Source: Bifidobacterium sp.
GTDB lineage: Bacteria; Actinomycetota; Actinomycetes; Actinomycetales; Bifidobacteriaceae
Assembly: GCF_022647885.1 (NCBI RefSeq)
Contig: NZ_JALCLM010000001.1
Location: forward strand, 62,001-126,000
DNA: 64,000 bases
Direction of reading: 5' to 3'
Shown here: positions 43,078 to 52,144 of the stretch, one piece after another
How positions within the stretch are numbered: the first letter of the stretch is position 1
Layout: each line of letters begins with the position of its first letter
Made by a program: the position numbers and the translations under genes
The notes under the pieces: generated by a model
Told to the model about the DNA's origin: nothing
The model's database searches: none
What the model saw: the letters and a program-made list of their open reading frames with translations, nothing else

Positions 43078-43911
43078 TTAGACGATTTTCGTCTTGCTGG
43101 GGTCGATGAAACGCTCATCCATAATCACCTGTTTTATGTTTTGGGCACTAATTCTTCCGCTGATGGGATTCTTGATGCTGTCAATCGAAGAGTTGATGTC
43201 GGCATCGATGCCCGAGCAATATTCAAAGGCAAGGTCCGTATGTAACAGCCTACAATTTCTCAAGGTCAGCCCTTCCACATAACACAGGCCCTGATCACTT
43301 TCCACAATACAATTGACCAGTGTGAGGTTTTTCGTATTCCACCCCAGATATTCGCCGTTGATTTTGGAATCCATAATCGTCACATTCTCACAGTTCCAAA
43401 AGGCGTCCTTGGAAAGTAAAGTAGAGTCGCGGATTTGAACATTCTTGGCACCGTCAAAACAGTAGTTTCCCACTAAATCCAAATGGGAAGCGACAATATC
43501 CGTAGAATTCATACCGAAGTAATCCCCACGCGCCTGAACATTGGATAGCCGCACGTTATCACAATTCCACAAGGTTTCATTGGCATCAGAAAAATGCACA
43601 TGCTTCAACTCAACGCCTTCACATCTGCGAAAGTTTTTCTCAGCTTGAATCACACTGTCAGATACACTGATGTCTTTCGTATACCAAATACCCGAGCGCG
43701 CCATTGATTCGAGAATCGACTGTCGTACCGTGATATTTCGGCCATACCAGAGCGGATATTTCCAAGTGAAGGAACAATCGTCAAGCTCAATGTTTCGACT
43801 TTCTTTAAGAGGCGACTCCCCCTGCCCAAAAGTAACGCCTGATAGCTGAGCATCCTGCTCAGCGAATAGGGACCGCTCTCCCTCAAAATAGCCATTAATA
43901 TACTGCGTCAT
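43078..43911 (-). CDS. DUF3737 family beta-helix-like protein
   Basis: A 277-residue soluble protein of the DUF3737 family. It is built of repeating units of about 20 residues with the pattern N-V-x-I-x-D-S-x-I and aromatic-Asn-Cys-x-x-V (LWNCDNVRLSN, FWNCENVTIMDS, YLGWNTKNLTLVNC), as in right-handed beta-helix or pentapeptide-like folds. The N-terminus MTQYINGYFEGERSLF is characteristic of the family. No enzymatic activity is known. The start ATG 43911 follows GGA by five bases; a TTG at 43914 is less likely. It is divergent from a LysR gene, which may regulate it. Confidence 0.88.
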   Translation of the reverse strand: MTQYINGYFEGERSLFAEQDAQLSGVTFGQGESPLKESRNIELDDCSFTWKYPLWYGRNITVRQSILESMARSGIWYTKDISVSDSVIQAEKNFRRCEGVELKHVHFSDANETLWNCDNVRLSNVQARGDYFGMNSTDIVASHLDLVGNYCFDGAKNVQIRDSTLLSKDAFWNCENVTIMDSKINGEYLGWNTKNLTLVNCIVESDQGLCYVEGLTLRNCRLLHTDLAFEYCSGIDADINSSIDSIKNPISGRISAQNIKQVIMDERFIDPSKTKIV

Positions 43912-44043
43912 CAATATCCATTTCTGTTCGTCCCCAACACAACGTCATATCCGCAAGCACGATGCTAAGAACGATTACTTCATCTGTCTAATGCTTATAA
44001 TGAATGCCAAACTATACAAAATTTGCATGGATTGGGGACTGTA

Positions 44044-44943
44044 GTGGAACTACGCGTGCTTCGGTACTTTTTGGCTGTTGTTGAGGAACGAAACATCTCA
44101 CATGCAGCTGAAAGTATGTTCGTTTCCCAACCAACCATCTCGCGTCAGCTCAAAGATCTTGAGGAAGAACTTGGCGTTACGCTCTTTCAACGTGGCAGTC
44201 GCACCATCGCACTTACTGAGGCGGGAGAGTACCTGGCTTCACAGGCGCGGCAAATATTGGCACTCAGCGATAAAACAACAGCGAACATCCAACAGAGCCG
44301 ACAAATCACAGGCAGCGTGCTTATCGGTAGTGCGGAAGCACCAATGATTAAGACCTTAGGGCAAGCGATACATCGTTTAAATGAAACTTCACCTGGTATC
44401 CATGTCAATATATATAGTGCCGATGCCTCCGAAGTCCATACTCGTATCAACTCTGGGGTATTCGATTTTGGTGTAGTTATGGAACCAAGCGATACAAGTA
44501 ATTACCACTTTCTGCGGTTGCCTGGGAAAACCACCTGGGGTCTATTGACCAGAAAAGACTCTGCGTTAGCGCACAACACGAACATATCTGCATCCGACCT
44601 AGAAAATCTGAAACTGATCACGTCGCAGCAGCACGGCAGTGCTGATACCCTCTCCGCTTGGTTTGGCTCGAGCGATATCGCACTCGATATTGTCGCCACA
44701 TACAATCTCCTCTACAACGCATCAATGCTGACAATGGCTGGTGTTGGTTCAACCATCTGTCTTGACGGCATCATCAACACAACCGACACCGAGCTCACCT
44801 TCATCCCACTCTCACCTCGACTTGAATCACAAGCGAGTCTGATATGGCCCAAGTCACAGCCGCTCTCACCCGCCGCAAACGCACTCCTCGATGCAATCAG
44901 AGAATTCGTTCCTGACTTCGATCGTGACTCCATACTGGTATGA
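44044..44943 (+). CDS. LysR-family transcriptional regulator
   Basis: A 299-residue LysR regulator. The N-terminal winged helix-turn-helix is textbook (VLRYFLAVVEERNISHAAE, VSQPTISRQLKDLEEELGVTLFQR), followed by a linker helix and a periplasmic-binding-like effector domain starting GSVLIGSAEA near residue 95. The start is the GTG at 44044, giving MELRVLRYF; the upstream TTG frame is not family-like. It is divergent from the DUF3737 gene with 132 bases between, the classic LysR arrangement. It converges on a dead aldo/keto reductase gene, which was perhaps another former target. Confidence 0.92.
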   Translation: MELRVLRYFLAVVEERNISHAAESMFVSQPTISRQLKDLEEELGVTLFQRGSRTIALTEAGEYLASQARQILALSDKTTANIQQSRQITGSVLIGSAEAPMIKTLGQAIHRLNETSPGIHVNIYSADASEVHTRINSGVFDFGVVMEPSDTSNYHFLRLPGKTTWGLLTRKDSALAHNTNISASDLENLKLITSQQHGSADTLSAWFGSSDIALDIVATYNLLYNASMLTMAGVGSTICLDGIINTTDTELTFIPLSPRLESQASLIWPKSQPLSPAANALLDAIREFVPDFDRDSILV

Positions 44944-44953
44944 TTCCCTCGAT

Positions 44954-45865
44954 TCAGGAAACGTTATGACCTGCAGCTTCGATAAGGCCATACCACTGCG
45001 CTCTGGTTAACACGATGTCAGAACCTGCAGCAGCAAGTGCAACGCGCTCGGGATTTGTAGTTCCCAACACCACTTGCATTCCCGCAGGATGCCGAGTTAT
45101 CCAGGCGCTAGCAATCGCTAACGGGCTTACTCGGTACTGTTGTGCAAGCGAGTCAAGCGCTTCATTCAGTGCCGGATACTCTTGCGAATTGAAGAACACT
45201 CTGTCTTGAAAGCCCTTCTGGAATGGCGACCATGCTTGAATGGTGATGTGGTTCAGCCTGCAGTAGTCCACAATCCCGCCGCCATCTCTAGTTATTGAGT
45301 CCTCCTGGCTACCATATTCGACGATAAGCCTTGCGCAATAACCGTCGAATGAGTGATAGACAACTGTATTTGATTCACCATAAGTGGCTGAGTAACAGCA
45401 GATTTCAGAACTGCTATCTGCGCCTAGGAGTGTGATTCGAAACACCAAAAGCACGAACCACCTCTTCAGGCTCCACGAGTGCATCAGGACGATGCAGCAG
45501 CAACACATCGAGATAGTCAGTCTGTAAAGCATTCAATGAAGCTTCAGCTGAATCGACTATATGCTCATACGAGGAGTCGTAATACCAGGGATCGGCAACG
45601 ATACCCATCTTGCTTTGCACGACGATTTTGTCGCGTTCAGATGAACTCAATTGCACAGACTGAGCAAATCGACGTTCACACATATGTGTGCCACCGGCAC
45701 ATTAAAACCGTATAAATCGGAATGGTCGAAATATGTAACACCAACAGACCGATATGCCTCATACAAGGCGCGAATTTCTTCATCAGACTGTTCCGCTATA
45801 CGCATCATGCCACCGATAATATTTGGCTGCTGTATCCCACTTGAGCCAAAAGATACTGTTCGCAT
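44954..45865 (-). pseudogene. decayed aldo/keto reductase gene
   Basis: Three fragments in different frames on the minus strand rebuild an aldo/keto reductase of the YdhF type. The start (45865 to about 45700) reads GGMMRIAEQSDEEI and YFDHSDLYG with the catalytic Asp and Tyr region. The middle (about 45683-45414) reads CERRFAQSVQL, DKIVVQSKMGI with the catalytic Lys, and YLDVLLLHRPDALVEPEEVVRAFGVSNH. The end (about 45320-44954) reads ITIQAWSPFQKGF and VVLGTTNPERV. At least two frameshifts separate them. About ten residues are missing between EVVRAF and GVSNH, so this is not a sequencing artefact. No functional enzyme can be made. Confidence 0.88.
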
Positions 45866-45932
45866 CAATATTTCCTATCTCTGAATTCGAAGTTGTGACG
45901 AGTGCTGAAGTTCTTGCAAGCAATACTGATAT

Positions 45933-47012
45933 TCAGATGTTTACCCTAATGATCTGGTCATCATGTTGACCTGGGTCCCCACGCCCATCAGTGTTATTGG
46001 TCAATATCCATAGCATTCCGCCGGGAGACTGAACCACGTCACGGAGTCGCCCATACTCACCTTGGAACATGTTTGTTGAGTTGGAAAGATCGTTGACTGA
46101 CACGGATCGTAAAGACTCGCCACGCAGATTAGCTATATAGATGGTTCCGTTGACTATGGTCATACCACTCGGGCTTGCATCTGACGGATGCCATTGCTGT
46201 ACTGGATCAACAAAACCCTCGCGCTGCCCAATCCCTTCAACTGTCGGCCAACCATAGTTGCCACCAGCTGTAATCACATTCAGTTCATCCCAAGTATCTT
46301 GACCGAATTCCGAGGAGTATAGAGTGCCCTTGTCATCCCAAGCCAAGCCTTGTGGATTTCTGTGGCCATAGCTATATACAGGCGAGTTAGGGAAGGGGTT
46401 ATCTTGCGGAATGCTGCCGTCTGGCGACAGTCTCAGAATTTTACCTGCCAAGCTTTCAAGATCCTGAGCATTGTTGCGATTACCAGCATCACCGGTCGTT
46501 GCGTACAACATGCCGTCCGGCCCGAATGCAATACGGCCTCCGTCATGATAGCTAGCCGATGGGATCCCTGAAAAAATTGTTTCGCTCTGTCCGAGTGAAA
46601 GCGAAGAGTCTTGTCCATTCAGTTGGTATCGCAAGATTCGATTATCTTGATCTGTAGTCATATAGGCATAGAGATAACCCTCGTGTATTGCTATGCCGAG
46701 CAAACCGCCCTCACCGGAAGCAGAGGCATCTGCGATATTCCCTACCTCCCGAGCCTCGCCTGATCCTGCAAATTCAAGGATTTTGCCAGAGTCGCGTTCA
46801 CTAATCAGCGCAGTGTTATTGAGAAAAGCAATTGACCAAGGCGCATCCAAACCCTGAACGAGTGACGCAGTATCACTAGAAGCAGTGCTAGTCGAAGATT
46901 GCTGAGTGTTAGCCGTATCTTCACCAGAATTACCACTTGAACATGCGACCAGCGCAAGTGACATCACCAGTACACCAATAGCGGCCAATATTCGTCGTGC
47001 CTTTGACATCAT
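45933..47012 (-). CDS. GSDH-family sugar dehydrogenase-like lipoprotein (PQQ-type fold)
   Basis: A 359-residue lipoprotein with signal peptide and lipobox LVACSS, a Ser/Thr-rich linker, then a six-bladed propeller of the glucose/sorbosone dehydrogenase family: LDAPWSIAFL, EGGLLGIAIHEGYLYAYMT, HDGGRIAFGPDGMLYATTGDAG, GHRNPQGLAWD, YGWPTVEGIG. In soluble aldose dehydrogenases these loops bind PQQ and calcium. The catalytic His of HDGGRIAFGPDG is present. The start ATG 47012 (or 47009) follows AAGGGGGG. The gene is monocistronic. If the host lacks PQQ, the protein must scavenge it or do something else. Confidence 0.87.
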   Translation of the reverse strand: MMSKARRILAAIGVLVMSLALVACSSGNSGEDTANTQQSSTSTASSDTASLVQGLDAPWSIAFLNNTALISERDSGKILEFAGSGEAREVGNIADASASGEGGLLGIAIHEGYLYAYMTTDQDNRILRYQLNGQDSSLSLGQSETIFSGIPSASYHDGGRIAFGPDGMLYATTGDAGNRNNAQDLESLAGKILRLSPDGSIPQDNPFPNSPVYSYGHRNPQGLAWDDKGTLYSSEFGQDTWDELNVITAGGNYGWPTVEGIGQREGFVDPVQQWHPSDASPSGMTIVNGTIYIANLRGESLRSVSVNDLSNSTNMFQGEYGRLRDVVQSPGGMLWILTNNTDGRGDPGQHDDQIIRVNI

Positions 47013-47455
47013 TGTCCCCCCTTGTCTGAAATTTGCCGTTGCAAGATTTGCCCCACGTATTTGCCTATTCACCTGAATACACAGCCGCCTAGATACACAT
47101 TCACCCGCGTATCCATTCACCAAGATTGGGATATTCAAGCGGGCAGTCACACTATTCATGACCGTATATATGCACAGTGCCTATGGCAGATTCCTGTCGT
47201 TTGAATATGTTCTCATAGCTTCACCTCTTCCGCTTTGATAACTGCGATAAAAGTGGGGATTTTTGGCGAAAACTAGTCGAATTATCCCCACTTTTATCGC
47301 AGTTATCTCAAATCCGCACCTTCGAGGGGCTTTAATACAATCCCAACAAATCTCGAACCTTCGGCTAACGCCCGTTTCGTACTCTCCTTACTACCAGGCA
47401 AGGTTTCGAACAGATTCGGGCCTTCACCACCATCCAGCGAGAGGTTTGAGGAGAT
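47013..47455. other. divergent intergenic region carrying palindrome copy 3
   Basis: These 443 bases separate the divergent GSDH lipoprotein and acyltransferase-like genes and hold no gene I can support. The only strong structure is the palindromic element at 47237-47307, about 225 bases from the first start and 149 from the second. Promoters for both genes must lie here, but no convincing -35/-10 pair was seen by eye. Confidence 0.5.
47237..47307. repeat. long palindromic element, copy 3
   Basis: Same 24-base perfect arms (47237-47260 and 47284-47307) and the same 23-base spacer as copy 2, identical over all 71 bases although 4.2 kb apart. Here it lies between divergent genes, where a terminator would not be expected, and it overlaps no coding sequence. 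Flanks (CGCTTT and TCAAAT) show no clear target-site duplication. Confidence 0.92.
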
Positions 47456-48739
47456 ATGCAAAAAATTCAATCAGGACAATCCTTCTTATACCGCAGTAAC
47501 GGCTACAACAGCACAGTTCTTGAGACACGTATGACAGAACATGTGCGAGGAGACTGCATTGACGTGGCACTGTCCAAAACAGCAAGGCGTTTCCCTGACA
47601 TGGCTCAAAAATTAGTGGAACGAGATGGTAGCTATTACCTACATGCCAATCCACTCTCGCTACACGCAGCAAATACTGACAGATTTCGCACTCTGGGCGG
47701 ACTAGAAACTGGCTACCATCTCATTGACGTCACCTACACCGATAAGCTCATCAGGGTTGCCTTCCACCATTGCCTTTGCGATGGCAGGGGCATAAAACCA
47801 TTTATGGAAACGCTGATGTATTACTACTGCTGCGAGCGCTACGGCAAGAATTTTGACGACGCTGGGATTCTCACACTCAATACCGAAATTGACCCGCGTG
47901 AATATCAGGAACCGCTACCCTCATCTCCATACGACATTGACCCAGAAGCAATCAAAGCTGTAGATACTGATGGATACGCTTTGCCGGAAAGCACACCCAA
48001 CCCAGAGCATTGCTACCGCACGTCGCTCTCTGTCGATCAAGATGCATTCGTTGCCTTAGCCAAACATTTTGGTGCAACCCCAGGCATCTTAGCCGCAGAG
48101 CTCTTCTCCCAAGCAGTAGTCAACCTTCATCCCGACACAGACAAAGCCGTGATCTGCAACATGGCAGCCGATATGCGATTTGCAGTTGGCGGATTACCCA
48201 CTCGCAGGAACTGTACAGCTTCCTTGTATCTGCCGTACTCCACAAAAGAGCAGGGTTTAGGAATTGCCGAAGTGTCTTCTCAATATCGTTCACTCATCCG
48301 CGAGCAACGCTCCGAGGACTCTGCAAAAAAGGCAATCAATATGCAGGTCTCTCTCTTCAAGAAACTCGACAGCATGGATACCCTTGATAGCAAGCGTTCA
48401 ATGATGGGAATGTTCGACCACTTACTACTCAATACTTATGTGTTGAGTTATGTGGGACAAATGCAATATAACGATTTCGCCAAATATGTTGAATCAGTAC
48501 ATATGTATAGCGGCGGCATCAAAGGTCTGACACTGAATATGATTGCAGCCGGAAAGACGATAACCTTCGACATACTTCAAGGTTTCGAAGGCGACCAATA
48601 CGCTCTGTCTTTTGCCAAAGAGCTGCGTGACCTTGGCCTAGAGTGCAGCCTCAGCAATACCTCAATATGCGAAACAGGTGCTGACCATAGCCATATCACC
48701 GCTGTACAGCAACCTGAACACTGGCATACAACAGCCTAG
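47456..48739 (+). CDS. acyltransferase of the condensation/alcohol acetyltransferase superfamily
   Basis: A 427-residue protein with the active-site motif HHCLCDGRG at about residues 105-113, matching HHxxxDG of NRPS condensation domains, BAHD and alcohol acetyltransferases. The second half keeps the bridging pattern GMFDHLLLNTYVLSYVGQM, comparable to the second subdomain of such enzymes. It would transfer an acyl group from a CoA or carrier-bound donor to an alcohol or amine. No carrier protein or NRPS gene is adjacent. ATG 47456 follows GAGGAG closely. It stands alone between a divergent lipoprotein and a convergent Lrp regulator. Substrates unknown. Confidence 0.75.
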   Translation: MQKIQSGQSFLYRSNGYNSTVLETRMTEHVRGDCIDVALSKTARRFPDMAQKLVERDGSYYLHANPLSLHAANTDRFRTLGGLETGYHLIDVTYTDKLIRVAFHHCLCDGRGIKPFMETLMYYYCCERYGKNFDDAGILTLNTEIDPREYQEPLPSSPYDIDPEAIKAVDTDGYALPESTPNPEHCYRTSLSVDQDAFVALAKHFGATPGILAAELFSQAVVNLHPDTDKAVICNMAADMRFAVGGLPTRRNCTASLYLPYSTKEQGLGIAEVSSQYRSLIREQRSEDSAKKAINMQVSLFKKLDSMDTLDSKRSMMGMFDHLLLNTYVLSYVGQMQYNDFAKYVESVHMYSGGIKGLTLNMIAAGKTITFDILQGFEGDQYALSFAKELRDLGLECSLSNTSICETGADHSHITAVQQPEHWHTTA

Positions 48740-48748
48740 CGATACAGC

Positions 48749-48769
48749 CGAGAGAGCGCTCTGCTCTCG
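48749..48769. terminator. short hairpin between convergent genes
   Basis: CGAGAG and CTCTCG enclose a 9-base loop that can add further GC pairs, ten bases after the acyltransferase-like stop and before the convergent lrp-like gene end. No T-run follows, so its strength as a terminator is uncertain. Confidence 0.4.
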
Positions 48770-48865
48770 TCATGCATCATCACCTCATGAACCACTGCTT
48801 CGACCTCACTCACACGAACTCATCCACACGGTCCTCTACCTACGCACGATCCCATCCACACGAGC

Positions 48866-49330
48866 TCAATCACCAGCACTGCTTTTGATGACTCGCATGG
48901 TGGGATACGACTCTATTCGTCGGACTGCCGGCAAAGGATACATTTTTTCAGTTTGGAATCGTTCATATGCTGCACCATCTGCAACTTCAACTCTGATGAG
49001 ATAATCGACTGGTCCGAACAAACGACGCACCTCGGTAGTTTCAGGGTATGAAGCTACTACCGTCTCAAATTGCTCCACAATCTCTCGACTAGTACCTACG
49101 ATTTGCACTTGCATATACACGCAGAATGCTCTCCCTGCCACAGTCGGGTCAATTTGAGCACGATACCCAGTAATGACTCCCTCTTGTTCAAGCCTTTTAA
49201 TCCTTCTGAGACAAGGGGCCGGCGTCAAACCCACGTGTGCTGCGAGATCCACGTTGCTCATTCGACCATGTTCTAACAAGACATCAATTATTGCTCTATC
49301 AACACCATCAATAGCTATATTGTTGCTCAT
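48866..49330 (-). CDS. Lrp/AsnC-family regulator
   Basis: A 154-residue feast/famine regulator: N-terminal helix-turn-helix (VDRAIIDVLLEHGRMSNVDLA, HVGLTPAPCLRRIKRLEQEG) and C-terminal RAM ligand-binding domain from about residue 65 (AFCVYMQVQIV, EVRRLFGPVDYLIRVEV). Such proteins form octamers and respond to amino acids. It is divergent from the PhzF and ketopantoate-reductase-like genes and has 91 bases between the starts, so it probably regulates them and itself. ATG 49330 has no strong ribosome site. Confidence 0.9.
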   Translation of the reverse strand: MSNNIAIDGVDRAIIDVLLEHGRMSNVDLAAHVGLTPAPCLRRIKRLEQEGVITGYRAQIDPTVAGRAFCVYMQVQIVGTSREIVEQFETVVASYPETTEVRRLFGPVDYLIRVEVADGAAYERFQTEKMYPLPAVRRIESYPTMRVIKSSAGD

Positions 49331-49421
49331 AGAAGTATTCTAAGGCTCGAAAAGGCAACTAATTCGCGCGATTTTAGCGATATGCTTGTTGACTGTTGGT
49401 TCACAACAGAAGGATTCTCCT

Positions 49422-50264
49422 ATGACTCACAGCATCCCATTTACCCAAGTCGATGTATTTTCCGAGCAACCCTACGGTGGCAATCCACTTGCAGTAATGC
49501 TCGACGGCACAGGTCTCAGTGATGAGAGTATGCATAGAATTGCTCGTTGGACGAATCTGTCAGAAACCTCGTTTATTTTCCCTCCCACTGATCCACGAGC
49601 GGATTACAAACTCAGAATTTTTACACCAGGTGGCGAGGTACCTTTCGCTGGACACCCAACACTTGGCAGTGCTCATGCATGGCTGGAACATGGTGGCAAA
49701 GCTCATAGTGCTGACACAGTAATCCAAGAGTGTGCTGCCGGATTAATCACCATCCGACGGCATGGCAAACATCTGTCTTTCGCTGCACCGAACATGATAC
49801 GCACAGGAGTACTCGAGCAGGAATATCTCGATGCCTTGATTGCAGATATGGGCGTCAAAAGCTCTCAAGTAGTCGCACACCAGTGGGTTGACAACGGACC
49901 AGGTTGGGCGGTCATTCAACTTAACAGCGCTCAAGAAGTACTCGATTTACACCCTGAATTCACACGCGTGCCTCAAGCGATGGTCGGTGCAATCGGAGCT
50001 TACCCCGACCATTCACCCTGTGCATTTGAACTCCGTACTTTCGCACCAGGAGTGGGTGTCAGCGAAGATCCCGTATGCGGCTCTATGAATGCTTCTGTGG
50101 CGCAGTGGCTCATTGCATCAGGAGAGGCAAGCGCACCCTATGTAGTTTCTCAAGGCACATGTTTGGGTAGAACTGGACGAATCGACATTACTTCAGATAG
50201 CGATGGGATTGTTTGGGTGGGAGGAAACACGGCAAGCATGTTTACAGGCACAGCCTTGGTGTAG
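49422..50264 (+). CDS. PhzF-family isomerase/epimerase-like protein
   Basis: A 280-residue member of the PhzF family, two pseudosymmetric lobes with an active site between them; members isomerise small acids such as the phenazine precursor, but most are uncharacterised. Marks visible are FTQVDVFSEQPYGGNPLAV near residue 6, NLSETSFIFPP with the catalytic Glu near 44, GHPTLGSAHAWL near 70 and SEDPVCGSMNASVAQWL near 215. ATG 49422 lies seven bases after AAGGA; the upstream in-frame extension is rejected. No phenazine genes are nearby. It is followed by a ketopantoate-reductase-like gene on the same strand. Confidence 0.9.
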   Translation: MTHSIPFTQVDVFSEQPYGGNPLAVMLDGTGLSDESMHRIARWTNLSETSFIFPPTDPRADYKLRIFTPGGEVPFAGHPTLGSAHAWLEHGGKAHSADTVIQECAAGLITIRRHGKHLSFAAPNMIRTGVLEQEYLDALIADMGVKSSQVVAHQWVDNGPGWAVIQLNSAQEVLDLHPEFTRVPQAMVGAIGAYPDHSPCAFELRTFAPGVGVSEDPVCGSMNASVAQWLIASGEASAPYVVSQGTCLGRTGRIDITSDSDGIVWVGGNTASMFTGTALV

Positions 50265-50337
50265 CCCGTGAACTATTGAATCAACCACTGTCCCAGACTT
50301 CGAAACCAGATCTTACAGCGATGAAAGATATACAACA

Positions 50338-51252
50338 ATGAATCCGATAGACAAAGAACAATCTGTTGCCTTGATAGGTGCCGGCGCGATTGGTCTGTCG
50401 CTAGCCTCGGCATGTGCGCAACAGGGCAGGCAGGTCATAGTATGCGGGGGCCACCAACCTATTTATCATATGACCATCACCGAAGGAGATGAGACGCGCT
50501 CATGGTCGGTGATCCATACCGATAATCCCCAAGATATTATGGGAATCAAGACTGTGATTCTTGCAGTTAAAGCTCATCAGACAAGTTCTGCAGCACAGTG
50601 GATTCAAGCCGCAGCTGACAGCACAACTACCATATTGGTCGCACAAAACGGTATTGAACAGCGGCAGCGTGTAGCTCCCTATGCTGGCGACAGCGCTATC
50701 GTTCCTGCCGTGGTATATCTCAATGTTGAGCGCACTCGGCCAGGTCACGCCATCATGCGTAGGGCAGGCGATCATGATCTTTCCGTGCCAAACAACCCTG
50801 CGGGCGAGCTGATTGCCGATGGGCTTATAGGGGGTGGAATGCGAGTGCGCACGGAAGAAGATTTCTCTCGCACAGCATGGCTCAAATTATTGGTGAATTT
50901 GACCGCCAACCCTCTGACCGCACTCACAGGTCGACGTGCAGAAGTGATTTGTGAGCCACGAATCAATGCACTTGCTTATCTCATCATGGCCGAAGCACAG
51001 CAGGTTGCACAGGCAGAAGGTGTGAATCTCACCCCATCTGATGTAGACGCCGAACTGGATTGGCTCATGCATGTGCCTGTTGGCTCGACTAGCTCTATGC
51101 GCCAAGATCGGCTTGCCGGAAGGCCTCTTGAATATGATGCATTAACTGGTGCTGTAGTCCGTGCAGCAGAAAAGCATCACATCGAAGTACCCATTAATCG
51201 CATGATTCTCGCACTTCTTGCCGCCATACGACCAGGGGAACAACTTCAGTAG
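50338..51252 (+). CDS. ketopantoate reductase (ApbA/PanE)-like oxidoreductase
   Basis: A 304-residue NADPH-type reductase with the Rossmann motif ALIGAGAIGLSLASA near residues 11-25, VILAVKAHQTSSA with the conserved Lys near 80, QNGIEQ near 102, and the C-terminal helical signature WLKLLVNLTANPLTALTGR near 181. Authentic PanE reduces 2-dehydropantoate in pantothenate synthesis, but many paralogues act on other 2-oxo acids. With no pan genes around and a PhzF and Lrp partner, a different 2-oxo acid is equally likely. It starts 73 bases after the PhzF gene. Confidence 0.85.
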   Translation: MNPIDKEQSVALIGAGAIGLSLASACAQQGRQVIVCGGHQPIYHMTITEGDETRSWSVIHTDNPQDIMGIKTVILAVKAHQTSSAAQWIQAAADSTTTILVAQNGIEQRQRVAPYAGDSAIVPAVVYLNVERTRPGHAIMRRAGDHDLSVPNNPAGELIADGLIGGGMRVRTEEDFSRTAWLKLLVNLTANPLTALTGRRAEVICEPRINALAYLIMAEAQQVAQAEGVNLTPSDVDAELDWLMHVPVGSTSSMRQDRLAGRPLEYDALTGAVVRAAEKHHIEVPINRMILALLAAIRPGEQLQ

Positions 51253-51333
51253 CGCAGCCACAAATCCGCGTCACAGGAACCGATGTCTGGCAGATAATCT
51301 TGCATATGGTTGAGCACTTCATCGCATGACCAG

Positions 51334-51996
51334 TCATAGCACTGGTTGCCCGTAAATCAGAGCGTGCACACCCTGATTGAATTGCTCGCCAAGATTGTAT
51401 TGATCAGACTTGAGTAGTGGATTCAGGAATCTTCCCATGAATACCTCAGTATGAGCGGCCTCTTCAAGGATTTCTGGCTTAGCATCACCGCCAGCTCCAC
51501 CAGCAGGTGGCACACTTTCTGCAATCACATGTCCAATAACAAACACAGAGAGGTTCATGATGAGATGGATACTATTGTCCGTAACTTCATAACCTCGCGA
51601 AACCAGTACCTCCAAAATTCGAGACACCGCGAGTAATTCCTTTTTAGTGCTGATTGGGTGCGTAGCTACTAGCGGTACTGCGTTGGGATGTTCCAACAAG
51701 GTATTTCTCAACCTATTGGCTAACTTTTCTAAAATAATCTGCCAGCTGTCATTACTTAACACATCCAGCGCGTCAAGATCCAAAGCTTTAAGCCACAGAA
51801 CTTCGGTAACGCCATCAAGTAGAGCTGCTTTATCTGGCAAATGCCGATAGATAGCCGTATACGAAAAATGCATGTATTTACCTAGCATTCTCAAGGTTAA
51901 AGCATCATATCCACGCTCATCCAGAACCAACAACGCACTCTGCAAGATCGTGTCACGCGAAAGCCCAGCTCTGGTTTGAGTCTTGTTCGCATCCAT
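51334..51996 (-). CDS. TetR-family regulator
   Basis: A 220-residue repressor with an N-terminal helix-turn-helix (SRDTILQSALLVLDERGYDALTLR, FSYTAIYRHLPDKAALLDGV) and an all-helical ligand domain. ATG 51996 is preferred because GGGG lies five bases upstream; ATG 52020 has no ribosome site. The divergent region holds repeated TGTTAACA palindromes, evident TetR sites, and beyond them a dead ABC-transporter ATPase gene. The regulator thus appears to have lost its main target while staying intact itself. Confidence 0.9.
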   Translation of the reverse strand: MDANKTQTRAGLSRDTILQSALLVLDERGYDALTLRMLGKYMHFSYTAIYRHLPDKAALLDGVTEVLWLKALDLDALDVLSNDSWQIILEKLANRLRNTLLEHPNAVPLVATHPISTKKELLAVSRILEVLVSRGYEVTDNSIHLIMNLSVFVIGHVIAESVPPAGGAGGDAKPEILEEAAHTEVFMGRFLNPLLKSDQYNLGEQFNQGVHALIYGQPVL

Positions 51997-52144
51997 GTTT
52001 GCCCCAACCTTCGTGCTCATAGAGCTTGTTGTTAATGACTGCACTATTGACTATCACAGTCATCGTCCTATAACTCTTATTCTTCCACACGCTGCTTGCC
52101 ATCACTGTCGGCAATCTGGCCAAGTGATGTGAGCACATATTCTC

